From Neofusicoccum parvum (lineage: Eukaryota; Ascomycota; Dothideomycetes; Botryosphaeriales; Botryosphaeriaceae), in NCBI GenBank assembly GCA_020912385.1, contig CP087210.1, forward strand, positions 2,852,001 to 2,916,000: a DNA stretch of 64,000 nt, written 5' to 3'. The position numbers were made by a program, and so were the translations under genes. A model generated the notes under the pieces. The model saw only the letters and a list, made by a program, of their open reading frames with translations, was not told where the DNA came from and ran no database searches. Shown piece after piece: positions 21,563 through 32,694 of this stretch; within the stretch, counting starts at the first letter, position 1; every line of letters starts with the position of its first letter.

Positions 21563-23044
21563 ATGGGGAACAACCGCGACATCTTTCCTTCAAAGGTAGG
21601 TGCAGCTATTGCAGGAATTGGCGCAGAACTGCTAACCTTTGGGATAGAATTCGAGTTCATCTTCATTGATGACTCCGGAGACTTGCTATCGGGACGTCAA
21701 ATTACCCCTGGAGAAGCAGTTGTACGGCAATTCTTGATGGAGGATGGAGGAGTCCCTGTGTTCAGCAGTGAAGAAACATTAGAACGAATGCTGGGAGGAG
21801 GAATATTGCGCCCAGAAACAATGGCCAACGCCGACTGCTACAGCAAATGGACAGTTGAGACCGATGGCAGCGTCGGACTTACGTGTGAAGAGGATGGCCA
21901 TCTTCCTAAGGGGAGTATTGCGTGGGCCGTGGAGCTGAAGACGCGTATCTTCTCAGTCCAAGAGGATGATTGGATAGGCGAAATTACTCATGTTCTCCAA
22001 GTACTCCACTCCAAGCTCGATGGACGTATCCTGGTCAATGATAGCTGCGGCATGCACGTTCACGTCGGCAGAAAAGCCACCGCCACTTCTCCAGCTCGCT
22101 TTGATGTTCGTACCATCAAGAACCTCTTCCAACTTGTTACTGTCTTCGAGAGGCAAATCGAGGAGCTGCACACCGAAGACCGGATTATATCCGGAGACCG
22201 CAGATTTGCGAACTTCTGCCGACCGCTGTCAGAAGGCTTCCAAGAATATCAGGAATTTGGTCCCGGAAATCTATTGCTATCGTCACATCGTCTGCAATGT
22301 GGTACTCCGCTGACTTGGTGCGAAACCATTGAGGGCGTTGTTCATGAGCTTGAGGACTTGAACCTCATCACTCGTGACAAGAGACATGTGGCGTACAACT
22401 TTCTCAACGCCACTCCCTTGAGCGAGGCTAAGATTTCCCGGGAAAATTCACAAAAATGGACGGTTGAGTTCCGACAGCATCGTGGCACCTTGGACGCGGA
22501 TGAGGTATTCGCGTGGCTCGGCTTTGTGCTCTCGGCCGTCCAGTATGCGGAGACCACTTCGTTTCAAGAGCATCAGGAACTTCTGGTCGCACGCGTTGAA
22601 GACCCGCAATTCACCATCCTCGACCTGCTCAAAGCTATTGGTGCACCGGCTGAAGTCGCATCCTATTACGAAGATGCACTAATGCTCGCGAGAATGGAAC
22701 TTGCCAAGCTGATCACTCGGGAACGGAACGAGGGGTCTACGGGCCTGTATGCCGCCATCAAAAAGCGTCTCAAGGCCATGATGAATAGGGAGGAGGCTGA
22801 CAAGGAACCTCAGCTTCAAGGCCTCTTCAAGCTGGTCAACTACCAAAGATTAAAACAGAGCGCTTTCCGCCACCGAGCTATTGCTGAAAAACTGGAACAT
22901 GGGTATTACGGCAACTTCGAATATGAGCTAAAGAGGAAGCTGCTGGCGGCAGTCGTTCACAATGAGTTGTCCCCGGTCGTCGAATATGATATCTCCCAGG
23001 CTTTCTCAGACGAGGAGCCCAGCATAGCTTCCGGCAAATCATAG
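21563..23044 (+). CDS. Putative amidoligase-domain enzyme
   Basis: Intronless, 493 residues. The conserved blocks of the Amidoligase_2 family (glutamate-cysteine-ligase/glutamine-synthetase superfamily) are all visible: FGIEFEFIF (about 26-34, metal-binding Glu pair), VELKTRI (123-129), NDSCGMHVHVG (159-169, the histidines and following Gly), and VEFRQHRGTLD (301-311, the Arg that contacts phosphate in relatives). Family members are thought to use ATP to join a carboxylate to an amine, making peptide-like bonds in metabolites or proteins; no substrate is known for fungal versions. There is no signal peptide, so it is probably cytosolic. The C-terminal 150 residues are helical and basic. It follows the P450 on the same strand and faces the NLR-like gene tail to tail (423-bp gap). 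Confidence 0.88.
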   Translation: MGNNRDIFPSKVGAAIAGIGAELLTFGIEFEFIFIDDSGDLLSGRQITPGEAVVRQFLMEDGGVPVFSSEETLERMLGGGILRPETMANADCYSKWTVETDGSVGLTCEEDGHLPKGSIAWAVELKTRIFSVQEDDWIGEITHVLQVLHSKLDGRILVNDSCGMHVHVGRKATATSPARFDVRTIKNLFQLVTVFERQIEELHTEDRIISGDRRFANFCRPLSEGFQEYQEFGPGNLLLSSHRLQCGTPLTWCETIEGVVHELEDLNLITRDKRHVAYNFLNATPLSEAKISRENSQKWTVEFRQHRGTLDADEVFAWLGFVLSAVQYAETTSFQEHQELLVARVEDPQFTILDLLKAIGAPAEVASYYEDALMLARMELAKLITRERNEGSTGLYAAIKKRLKAMMNREEADKEPQLQGLFKLVNYQRLKQSAFRHRAIAEKLEHGYYGNFEYELKRKLLAAVVHNELSPVVEYDISQAFSDEEPSIASGKS

Positions 23045-23467
23045 GCTCTCTGGATGTCTCCCAGATTGGATTTCCTCCTATATTTCGGCGGCACCTAGGT
23101 ATCTATTCTTAAGTTTGCGGTTTTAGAATGCACGGAGTTTTGGTATTTTACTAAATTCTGATTCCCACGAATAAAATTGCCGAAATGAAAATGGCAAGTG
23201 ACAAGACCTCAGGAGGTATGCATTGACTTAGTTAAAATACTGTTGGAGATGTTATGTGAAGCATAAGAAGCCTAGCACGGAATCACTTTGTTTTCTGATG
23301 TTCGGATCTTCTCTTTACAATCAGCTTTTCCCTTGACAGGACAAGCTGAAGAACTCGGTACTTCCTCTCCAAAAGAATGTTGCGGAATAGGTAAATTAGT
23401 TTAAGAAGAGGAGCGTAGCTTCGAGGGATTCAAATAAACCAAAACATTGATGCAGGGCTGACATGAC
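23045..23467. other. Convergent 3' spacer
   Basis: AT-rich 423-bp gap between the ends of the amidoligase gene (plus) and the NLR-like gene (minus). It should hold both polyadenylation regions. No gene seen. Confidence 0.5.
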
Positions 23468-26400
23468 TCAAATCTTGTCAAAACCCCACCGAACGCGGAT
23501 GCGGTTGACCCAATGGTCGATCTTCAAGACCTCATCACCAACACGAACGCTTCCCTTTGTTTCTTTCTTTGCATCGTCCCATTTTGGAACGTGCAAAAAT
23601 TGATGATCTTTGCTGCACACTTGCCGCGTAAGAGTTCCAGCCTTGAGTTTCTCCAGGCACTTAGCGTCGAAAGTCGTATCGATGCAGTCTTTGCATTGAT
23701 AGATATCATCCGCATAAGTCCAGCGGTATCCACAATGGGCGTCGCATATGTAATTGATGGGTCCTCTTGGAGTGGATTCGTCCGTTGATTTCGTGCTCTG
23801 GTTGTCCACCGAATCCTGGAAATCTTCACTTGCTTCCGAAGTGGCAGCGTCAAAGGTCTCTTGACGCTGTGGCTGCGCCTGTGCAATATCTGGTTTAGCT
23901 TCTCCCGCCTCTGGTGCACCCATCTTGTTGCTCTTCTGCTGTTCTCCGTTGTTCTTCTGCTGTGCTTTCTCATTTTGCTCAACAATACTTTCCACTTTGT
24001 CTTCCTCCTCGTTCGGCGCTATAAGAGACCAAGCAGCCAGGGCATTGATGTCGTCATCAAGAGGACACAGCACCACAGCCAGTCTCAAGTACGCCTGCCA
24101 ATCATTATCAGGATCATCATCTGACAACAGGTCCAAGCAGACTCGGATATGACCTCGAACGGAGGCTCTCGCCTCTTTTTCCCTGCCGCTCAGATGGTGT
24201 AGACGGCCCATCAGCAGGTCAATATCGAGAGGAGAGCCGCCTTCGTTCGTCCGCGCCTGCCACTCTGCCAGAGCTTTCATCTTCTTCGCCAGCTCTTCCG
24301 CAGCCTGAGACCCAAGTCCGGCTTCTCTCGCCATTCCAAGATAACACCAGGCAAGTTTTAACACGGTCCTTTCTTGGAAAAGGTTCGCTAGATAGTAGGA
24401 GTATCCACGGGGAACTTTCATGGCCGCACCTTGCTCCCAGATCTGGATGGCCTCCTCCCTGCCATCATTTTTCGTGCCGCAATAAAAGACCGTCAGCCCC
24501 TGATTGAAGGTCAACGCCGCGATGATTGGCATTCTGCGGTCAGAGTCGTCCTCATCAACGAACATTAGTCGGTCTCCATTCTGTGCATCGCCGGCGGCTT
24601 GCTTGAAGGCCTTTTTGACGAACTCCAAGCCGTTGGATTTCTGTACAGCGTGGGCTATCATCTCATGGTACTCCCAGTCCCAAGCGTATTGGTGATACAC
24701 AGCTGATAGTTGACTGACTCCGCTCTCTCCCTGCTTTGTACTCAAATCCTCGAGAAGCGCAATGATCCCATGGAAGTTTTCTCGACTCAGCATGTGCTGT
24801 ACCATCTTGTAGACCGTTTCGTAGCTGTTTGGAAAGTTATCCAGCAGCTCCTTGTACGCTTTCATGGCGGCTTCGAATTGATCCAGTTCGATTAGATTGT
24901 CTCCGAGGGAATCGAGAGTTGTGACCCAGAACTTTTCCTGATCTTTACGAAGTGCCGGGTCAGATCTGAACTTGTCCGCGAGCTTTTGGAAACTCTGCAA
25001 GCTGGCCTGCCAGTCGAATTTCTCCTGCTGTATGCAAGCGAACAGATAGTCTATTCTCCAGCTACTGGGATCGAGCGTCCGACCTAGCTCTGCTTGTGCA
25101 GTTGCTTCTTCCAGGTACCCAAAGCTTTTGAATGTGGTTGCAAGCTTGAAATGCCACTGCAGATCCGGCTCACTAATTTCCAGCTCTTTTCTTGCCCACT
25201 CTTCACAATCAAGGATCATCTGGGCGGTAAGATCTGGGTTGAATAGGTTCCCAGTCACGCGATCCGGACCACCTTTCCGGCTTGCAATCTGATACATCAA
25301 ACCTGAATTAGCCAAGACGCGTGAAACCCCAAATGGAGGGTTGACGTACCTTTGTAACGAATCCCAGAACCCAATAAAACGAATCGTTCCTAGTCCATTC
25401 AGAAGATTGAAGCCACCGTGACGCCATGATCTTCGTAATGGGCTTCAAGAGATCCTCCTCAGGCTTCGAGTTCGACGTCAGGTTGTTGACCCATTTCTTG
25501 TCCGTCTCAGAGAAGCTCTCAATTACCACGGAGTCCTTAAACCATTTCAGAACAGGGTTGATGCGATCGTCTTCGTATGTCCAACAATCACGCGCCCAGG
25601 ATGATTCCATTGATTCATTCCACCACGTGTCGATGCATTCCTTGTTCGTGAAAAGTTGAAGCAGAAGAGACCCAATCTCCTTTTTCATGCTGGGATCGGC
25701 GCGAGCCATATCAACCTCACTGAGGTGTTCCTGGAAATTACAGCCGGCGTATCCTTGCAACAGCTCGGCTTTTGTTCTTTTATCTCCACAGAGTGCTTGA
25801 AGACACCAAAGAAGAATCTTGATGTTGCCGTATCTGGCCGTGACATCAATCGTGGCCGGTTTCTTTCCCAGCTTCCGGTTGAAGAAGTCCTCGAAGCCGA
25901 ACTTGCCGAAGAGCTCATCGTCGCAGACTTGCTGGAGGAACCTCCTCACAATGGCAACCTCTGACTTGTGTAGTTTCGTGTTGATGGTACTCGAAGATTC
26001 TTCCTCTGCATCCGGTGCCTGCCAAATCTCTTTGATGTACTTGAGAGCATCACTTGCGCAGACTTCATCGTAATCATCAACTTCAAGCAGCAAAGAGTAC
26101 TTCTCTTTGATCTGATCTTGCAGAGCCACGAGTGAGCTCTCGTTATTTTTTAAGAAGAGTATAGTCTCCATCTGCTTCACAGAGAGTTCCCACTTCCCAT
26201 GCACTACCCACATGAGCATCTCATTCAGGTCCTCGATGTCCTGCTGATCGAGCGTTTCGTTCAGCCTGGCTACTTGACCTCTCACTGTTTGTTCACGATC
26301 CTCGCCGGAGCGGGAGAGAACTTCTTTGATGTCGTTCGCTCTTGACTTCGTGCTGATGTCCTTCAACATTGAGGTAAGCTTGATGTAGTCACCCTTCGCT

Positions 26401-28270
26401 CCTGCCGTCAAGGTGTCTCGGATGAGAGTTCGAAGGTCCTGGACGTCTTTGTCGGGCTTGCTTAGAGTCGGCATTCGATCCATCTTGTAGTCGATGAACT
26501 TGAGGATGTCGTCCCTGTTCGTCTCGCCCAGCAAAATTCTAACGTTCTCCGTTGGAATAACGTCTAGACTTTTCGGAGTTCCTGAAATGAACAGCCTGAT
26601 CTGAAGTTGATCTGAGTTCCTGCTCATGGTGGCAATATCTTCGAGAATCTTCACCAGGGGCTGGATCTTGCCGGGCTCCTCCTTCGCTTTGTCGATGCCA
26701 TCAAGGATTATAACGAAGGTTGCCGCCGTCTTGGAATAATCCATTATGGTCTTGTCCCACATTTCGTTCGTCTTGGTGAAACTGTCTGTTCGCTCGCAAA
26801 CACCGGCAACAAACTTCTGGTACGCAACGTCATCCTCTGCAAGCTGCCACACCACATGACGCAGTGCCGTGTTCCACAAACTTGCATCTTCTTTAGAGTC
26901 TTTCCCAGAATCTCGGCTGGACTCTTTGCCCGAGTCTCTGTTATCCTCTTGGAAGTAGAAATAGCCGACCGAGATCCGGGAGGTTTGGTTGCTGTCCTTG
27001 TAGGAATCCTTCTGGTGCTCGATGACCTTTGAGCACAAGTAGCTCTTTCCAAACCCAGTCTCACCACCCAGCGCAATAATTGCATCCGATCGATTTCCTT
27101 CGAGGTGGTTTGCCCAGGAAACAAACTGGGAATCGTCAAGCAGCCACCTTCCTGTGTCAGGAAAGGCCCCTCCGAGGTATTCATCTCGACGCTCTCTCCA
27201 GGTATCGTTGCCAATCCTCAAAACACTTCTGACCTTCTCGCGGTTCTTCTTCTTGAAGTTCTCTTGCTCGTTACGCTTCTCTGCCTTCTCAATTGATGCC
27301 TTGATATCAGTCATGCCGGCGGTAGTCTTGACTCCGTGGTCTTGCAGCGTCTCCAGGGTAAGTGCGGCGGTGCTGCCCTGCTTAACCATCTCTCCCTTGA
27401 GGCTATCAATATTGATGTTAATCTCGCTCAGGCCAGATGTCATTTCTGCATGATTATTCTGGACGGTTTCCAGAGTTAACGATGCTGTGTTGTTGACATT
27501 TTCGATCTTTCCTTGCGTGTTCTGTACTGAAACATTGATCTCGCTCAAGCCTTGGGTCGTCCGCGCCTCGTTGTTCTGCGCGGTCTCGAGCGTCAAAGCA
27601 ACAGTCATCCTGGTTTCCTGCATGACGAGTGACTCCAGCTTTGCGAGCTCGGCACTCACACCTTGGTCGCTAGCGAACGCAAACATGGACAGCGCGGCCA
27701 TGAACCTGCCTCTTTTACTGGCAAGCTGTGCGGAAAGCCCACAGATCCGTACAAAGGTGCGGAGAAGGTCATTGATGATGCTCTTGAGGTGGTGATCGAT
27801 CTTCACGCCGACTGCTTTTGGCCTGGCGTACACCTCGAAGCGCCGTAGGAAATCTTCAATTTTCTCGAAAAGGTTGCCGAGGTCGGAAAAGATCTTATCA
27901 TACTTCTGTGCTGTGTTGATCAGGAAGGAAATCGCGTTGAAACACATCTGGCTAGGCCCGAACACCTGCGTCTGGAGTTAGTGATGGAAAATCTCGGCTG
28001 AATGAATGATCTCACCATTGATGCTCCTGTGGCTGCAAACTGGCCAAGAGTGGCCACGAATTGCATAGTATTGCCCAGGTACTTCTTTGCTTTGTCCCAT
28101 TTCGGCCGCTCCTTCTTGTCGACTTCTTTCGCATCCTTGATCTGCGACAGAATATTTTCGCGCTCCAATGAAACGTTCTGTTTCAAACTGTGACCGGTAA
28201 TCATCTCGTACTCATCCGCAGTTTCCTCCCACATTCGTTCAAAATCCTGATCAACTGCGGCGGTCGCCAT
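23468..28270 (-). CDS. NLR-like STAND protein: Goodbye, NACHT, TPR-like, ZZ-like
   Basis: Three exons (28270-28016, 27965-25350, 25288-23468) make a 1563-residue protein, all junctions in phase 0. The N-terminus (FERMWEETADEYEMITGH, from about residue 10) and the next 200 residues fit the fungal STAND Goodbye-type domain. A linker of three 39-residue repeats follows (from about 209). The NACHT NTPase has Walker A GGETGFGKS (385-393) and Walker B FVIILDGIDKA (502-512). A helical region leads into TPR-like pairs in the third exon (about 990-1300), then an acidic/Gln-rich linker. The C-terminus (about 1470-1525) has paired CDAHC and CKDC plus later Cys and His residues, like a ZZ zinc finger. 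Fungal STAND proteins of this plan are candidate sensors in innate immunity and incompatibility; ligand sensing would be by the repeats. The acceptor of intron 2 is chosen at TATCAG because the earlier TTCAG puts a stop in frame. Both NTPase motifs are intact. Confidence 0.88.
27246..27596 (-). repeat. Three tandem 39-residue repeats in the NLR linker
   Basis: The motif LTLET recurs exactly every 39 codons (117 bp) at about residues 209, 248 and 287 of the receptor. Each copy continues with a G-(L/M)-(S/T)-(E/D)-I block 16 residues later. The third copy grades into a Lys/Glu-rich coiled coil just before the NACHT domain. Confidence 0.85.
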
Positions 28271-30821
28271 AACTGCAGAGTTGAGGGACACGGAGACTGG
28301 GAGAATGCGTCTGAGATGGGAACAGGCTCAATATTTAGCCTTTCAATACCCTGACTTCAGCCCAAATTGGTCCCATCGTCCGATAACAGCTGGTATTTTG
28401 TCCATTCTGACAATTGCAGATCGAGACCAGGACATGCAACGTAACTATTGAAGAAAAGCAAATGGTAGCGGAGGTATCCCCAAACTGCGTTCTAGTACCT
28501 GACCACAAGAGCAAGCGCTTGCAACTAGCGCTGACCAAATGCAGGGTCTGGTGCACTTGAGGGCGCTTCTAGATACGTTTGGGGACTAAATACTATAAAC
28601 CATGTACGCTACATTTTGCCGATTGGCATGAAGATTTTCAGCCCCCAAAAGGCGGCGGTGGGGGCCCAACGCCTCACCAAAAATGGCCTACTCCATGCTG
28701 CCGCGTCTCGAACCGTACAGAGACCAAGTGCTATTTGTACCATGCTTGTTTTGCTCTTAGTACTGCTGGATTCCCGGTGTTCTCAACCTTTTTGGTCTTC
28801 AGCGGTGGCATTTGGGCGTGGCGCGCACCAATCAGTGATCACGACGCATCAATTTACAGCCAGCGTTAATTAGCCTTCATCTCGCAATAGGTCAAGAGCC
28901 AGGCCTGATGGGATACCTTTTGCCCAAGTAATTGAGTAGAACGAAAACATAGCTCGAGTTACAACCACTAAACATGAAGGTAAAGATTTTGATACTCATG
29001 TGTGTCCCGAACTCAAGTGAACTAACTCCATAATAGCTTCGGGTCATAATGAGCCCCCGATAAAGAATAACTCTAAGGTCGGAGATGGAAAATATGTCCA
29101 TGAAGACATTATCATAAGCAAGGCTATCTTTATCTAGCCACAATTTTTTCCCGCGGTGGTACCAGAGGTAGGTTCCGCATGGAAGTCCGATATATCCCCG
29201 TGTGGGGCCGACGAACTGCACTTCGTCCGCTGTTTGACACTTTTCAGATACACTTCCGAACATCTTCGGGCCTTTCCGGAAGCCTTCATTTTCAGGTCAT
29301 CTCCGCTCCGTCATGCATGTACGGCCCGGAGCCTTTGTCGATTCCGAAATCCGAGCCATTTGAGAAAACCGCAAATCCGGCACCCGGTAATGATTTTCTT
29401 TTCCATCCATAGCAAACAAAGAATCAACACTTCTTCACCCTTGAATTGCATGTTGAACATCTGTAATGCCCAGCTTTACTATACTCCAACACCTTAAAGC
29501 GTCACAGATATTCTGTTATGTTCAAGAAAAAAGCAGATACTGGTTGCTAAGCACCTTGATTGAAGACTAGAATCTACATTAATTAGCTCACATGGCCCTA
29601 TAATTCCGCTGTTCACATAGCAGAAGCTCAAATCCGACCCGAAAACGGCGGATTTGCCGCGATATGCGCAGTGTCACATCCCGGTGTAGATCCCGGTTCC
29701 TGCAGTGCCGCCGTGTTGCCCAATGCATTACTTCGAGTTGACACCTCTTACTCAGAAGCTACATGACTACGTCATTAACTATATGTTGCAATGTCGCGGT
29801 TAGCAACCAGCTCCGGCAACCCCTCTGGAATTAACACGGTGAGTACCTCTTCTTATTGACAAAACAAACTCGCAAATCAGCCATTTTTCCTCTTTGAATC
29901 CCAAAGAGTGGCTAGTTGATGAACTTTATCGGATTATCGGATTTAATTTCGGATTTTTGTGCACGAAGAACTATAGTGTTCTTTTGCTGCCTCACTGGCT
30001 CTTGTACCTTCGAAGTCATGCCACCTTACTATCGCAATATAAATTCTGAATGGTGCAGGTTATGCGAACTCAACATTGCAATATGTTCATATGTAAAAAG
30101 ATGCTTGTTTACCGTCAAATTGTGGTTGCTGAAGGGATACCGGTGTCGGTGTGAACATGCGGGATGCATTTCCCGACATTATCTGGTTGGGGCAATTATA
30201 CCCCGATACAAAACGAGATGTTCACATGCTTTGCTTTTGCAAATCTCAGGAATGATCAGGATCTTTATCCGTGTGTACTCAGGGGTTTAAGCATGAAAAC
30301 CTTATTTTTATGCATGTTAAAAGACGCCAGGTGCTACGCTGAATAGACGGCAATGACAGGACAACATCATCATCGCCCAAGCTGTTCATGCATTTTTTTT
30401 TAAGCTCTTCACACGAAGTATCAGGTTATATTCACCAGAAATCCTGCAAGTACCCTTCGAGTAGAACATCAAGCACCGATTTTCGGAAGCGTCTCAATGG
30501 GAAAACATTCCGAGGCTTTCTCATCGTTTGCCCACCTTCCGAACTCTGTCAAGCCTGATTAACGAAGCGGGCTGATATCCTGATCTATACGAGAAAATCG
30601 GAATTAAGATCTTCCTGATCCACTTCACGCATGGGCAGCATGACCAAGTTGACTTCTCGCCCACAAATTGGTTCGTTTGTAAAAACATGGATACTTTCAC
30701 GGGTCCGATAACGGCTTGATGGTTTCTCTTTCTTTCATGAACAACATACAAATATAAGACCTTCTTGTCGTATCAATCAATGGATTTGCCCAGCACCAGC
30801 TCAATCATTCAATCACTCAAA
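28271..30821. other. Gene-poor gap between NLR-like and GMC genes
   Basis: This 2.5-kb region contains the promoters of two divergent genes. Frames such as 28892-29263 (minus) and 29916-30290 (plus) have no recognisable domain or clean splice partners. The sequence is AT-rich from about 29.5 kb on, with no terminal repeats that I could pair. Confidence 0.5.
30753..30758 (+). promoter_or_regulatory. TATA-like box of the GMC oxidoreductase gene
   Basis: TATAAG within AAATATAAGACC, 64-69 nt before the ATG at 30822. Confidence 0.45.
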
Positions 30822-32694
30822 ATGGTCCGCAGTTATTTTGCAACCCTCTCGCTGCTGACGGCATCCACTGTCGCACTTCCCACCACCGCCGAAGATAGAT
30901 TCGATTATGTCATCGTTGGAGGGGGTACAAGTGGTCTTGTGGTTGCCCATAGACTCTCTGAATTGGCGGATGTCACTGTTGCTGTCATCGAGGCAGGAGA
31001 TTCTGTTTACGACAACCCCAACGTGACCAACGTGGACGGATTCGGCCTCGCTCTGGGAACCCAAATCGACTGGGCATACGAAAGTGCTCCTCAGACCTAC
31101 GCGAACGGAAAGTCTCAGACACTCAGAGCTGCTAAGGCGCTGGGTGGCTCCAGCACGATCAACGGTATGTGTTCGTTCGCTCAGGTCAACAGTGCGCTAA
31201 ACCATAAATAGGCATGTATTATGCCCGTGCACAGAACGTTCAGGTCGACTCCTGGGGCGCATTGGGTAACGAAGGATGGAGCTGGGAGGAGCTGCTGCCT
31301 TATTATAAGAAGTCGGAACACATTCAGCCTCCCACCTCTGAGCAACAGGCCGTCGGCATCACCTACCTCCCTGAGTTCCATGGAACTGACGGCCCATTAG
31401 CTGTGGGATGGAAGGTGGACATGATGAACAAGACCATCACGGACATTATTAACAAGACTCATGAGGCTATCGGTGTCTCCTACAACCCAGATCTCGCACA
31501 TGGAGACATGGTCGGTTGGGCCTTTGGCGAACACACTCAAGATAACCAGCTCAACGTCCGTGAGGACGCTGCCCGTGCGTATTACTGGCCGTTCACCGAC
31601 CGCAAGAACTACCACCTTTTCGTCAATACTGAAGCTCAGAAGTTGGTCTGGGCTGAAACAGCATCTGGTGCGGACGCGAAGACGTCTGGGGTTCTCGTCA
31701 CCGACAGCAAGAGCGGAGAGTCACGTACCATCTACGCCAACAAGGAAGTAATCCTTTCCGCCGGCGCTGTCAGAACACCTGTTCTCCTCGAGCTTTCTGG
31801 TGTCGGCAACCCGTCTATTCTCAAGGCGGCCGGCATTGATGTCAAGATCGATCTCCCCACTGTCGGCGAAAATCTCCAAGACCAAGCCCTCAACAGCTTC
31901 AACGGCGAGAGCGCCAAGCCCCTCACCGGCCGCTCCAGCTACGTTGCCTACCCCAACTACGAGCAGATCTTCGGAGACGACGCCGCTACAGTTGCCGGGG
32001 AGCTCAAATCCAACCTTCAGGCCTACGCGCAGGCCACGTCCGAGTCCACCAAGGGCGTCGTCACGACCGCGCAGCTCGAGAAGTTCTTCCAGATCCAGTA
32101 CGACCACATCTTCACGGACAAGATCCCCGTCGGCGAGGCGCTGCTGTTGCCAGCGGACTCGTCGTTCAGCAATTCGTACTGGGGCCTGCTGCCTTTCGCC
32201 CGCGGCAGCGTGCACGTCACCGGGACGACCGGCGAGTACCCGGCCAAGCTGGACCCCAACTACTTCATGCTGGACTTTGACACAAAATTGCAGGTTGCTA
32301 TGACGAAGTACATGCGCAAGTACCACAACACGGCGCCGCTGGGTGAGCTGTTTGCTGCTGAGACTACGCCTGGTCTGGAGGCCGTGCCGGCGGAGGCGGA
32401 GGACGAGACGTGGACGAAGTGGGTTCACGAGAACTGTAAGCGATACCGCAACTTCTTCGATACTTTGATACTGACTGTTTCACAGACCGCTCGAACTTCC
32501 ATTCCGTCGGCACGACTGCCATGATGTCAAGGGAGCTCGGTGGTGTGGTTGATTCGCACCTGCGGCTTTATGGCGCCAGCAATGTCCGTGTTGTTGACGC
32601 TGGTGTCATACCGTTGCAGATCTGTGGCCACCTTGTCGGCACGCTGTACGCTGTAGCTGAGAAAGCTTCGGATCTTATCAAGGCTGATGTTTGA
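30822..32694 (+). CDS. Secreted GMC-family FAD oxidoreductase (glucose-oxidase/aryl-alcohol-oxidase type)
   Basis: Three exons (30822-31164, 31212-32435, 32486-32694) encode 591 residues. A signal peptide (about 1-19, ending VALP) precedes the FAD-binding fold DYVIVGGGTSGLVVAHRLSE with the dinucleotide motif at 33-38. The GMC signature LGGSSTINGM spans the first intron. The C-terminal substrate domain keeps the catalytic pair His528 (in NFHSVGTTAM) and His571 (in LQICGHLVG). The 43-residue spacing equals that of the His pair in glucose oxidase. N-glycosylation sites are present. Such enzymes oxidise sugars or alcohols outside the cell and release hydrogen peroxide, or act in biosynthesis of polyketides. 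The substrate cannot be read from sequence. An in-frame upstream ATG (30765) exists but would bury the signal peptide, so 30822 is preferred. Confidence 0.93.

Noticed and set aside
28892..29263. Minus-strand frame of 123 codons upstream of the NLR-like gene
   Set aside because: No recognisable domain or conserved start; AT-rich composition suggests chance.
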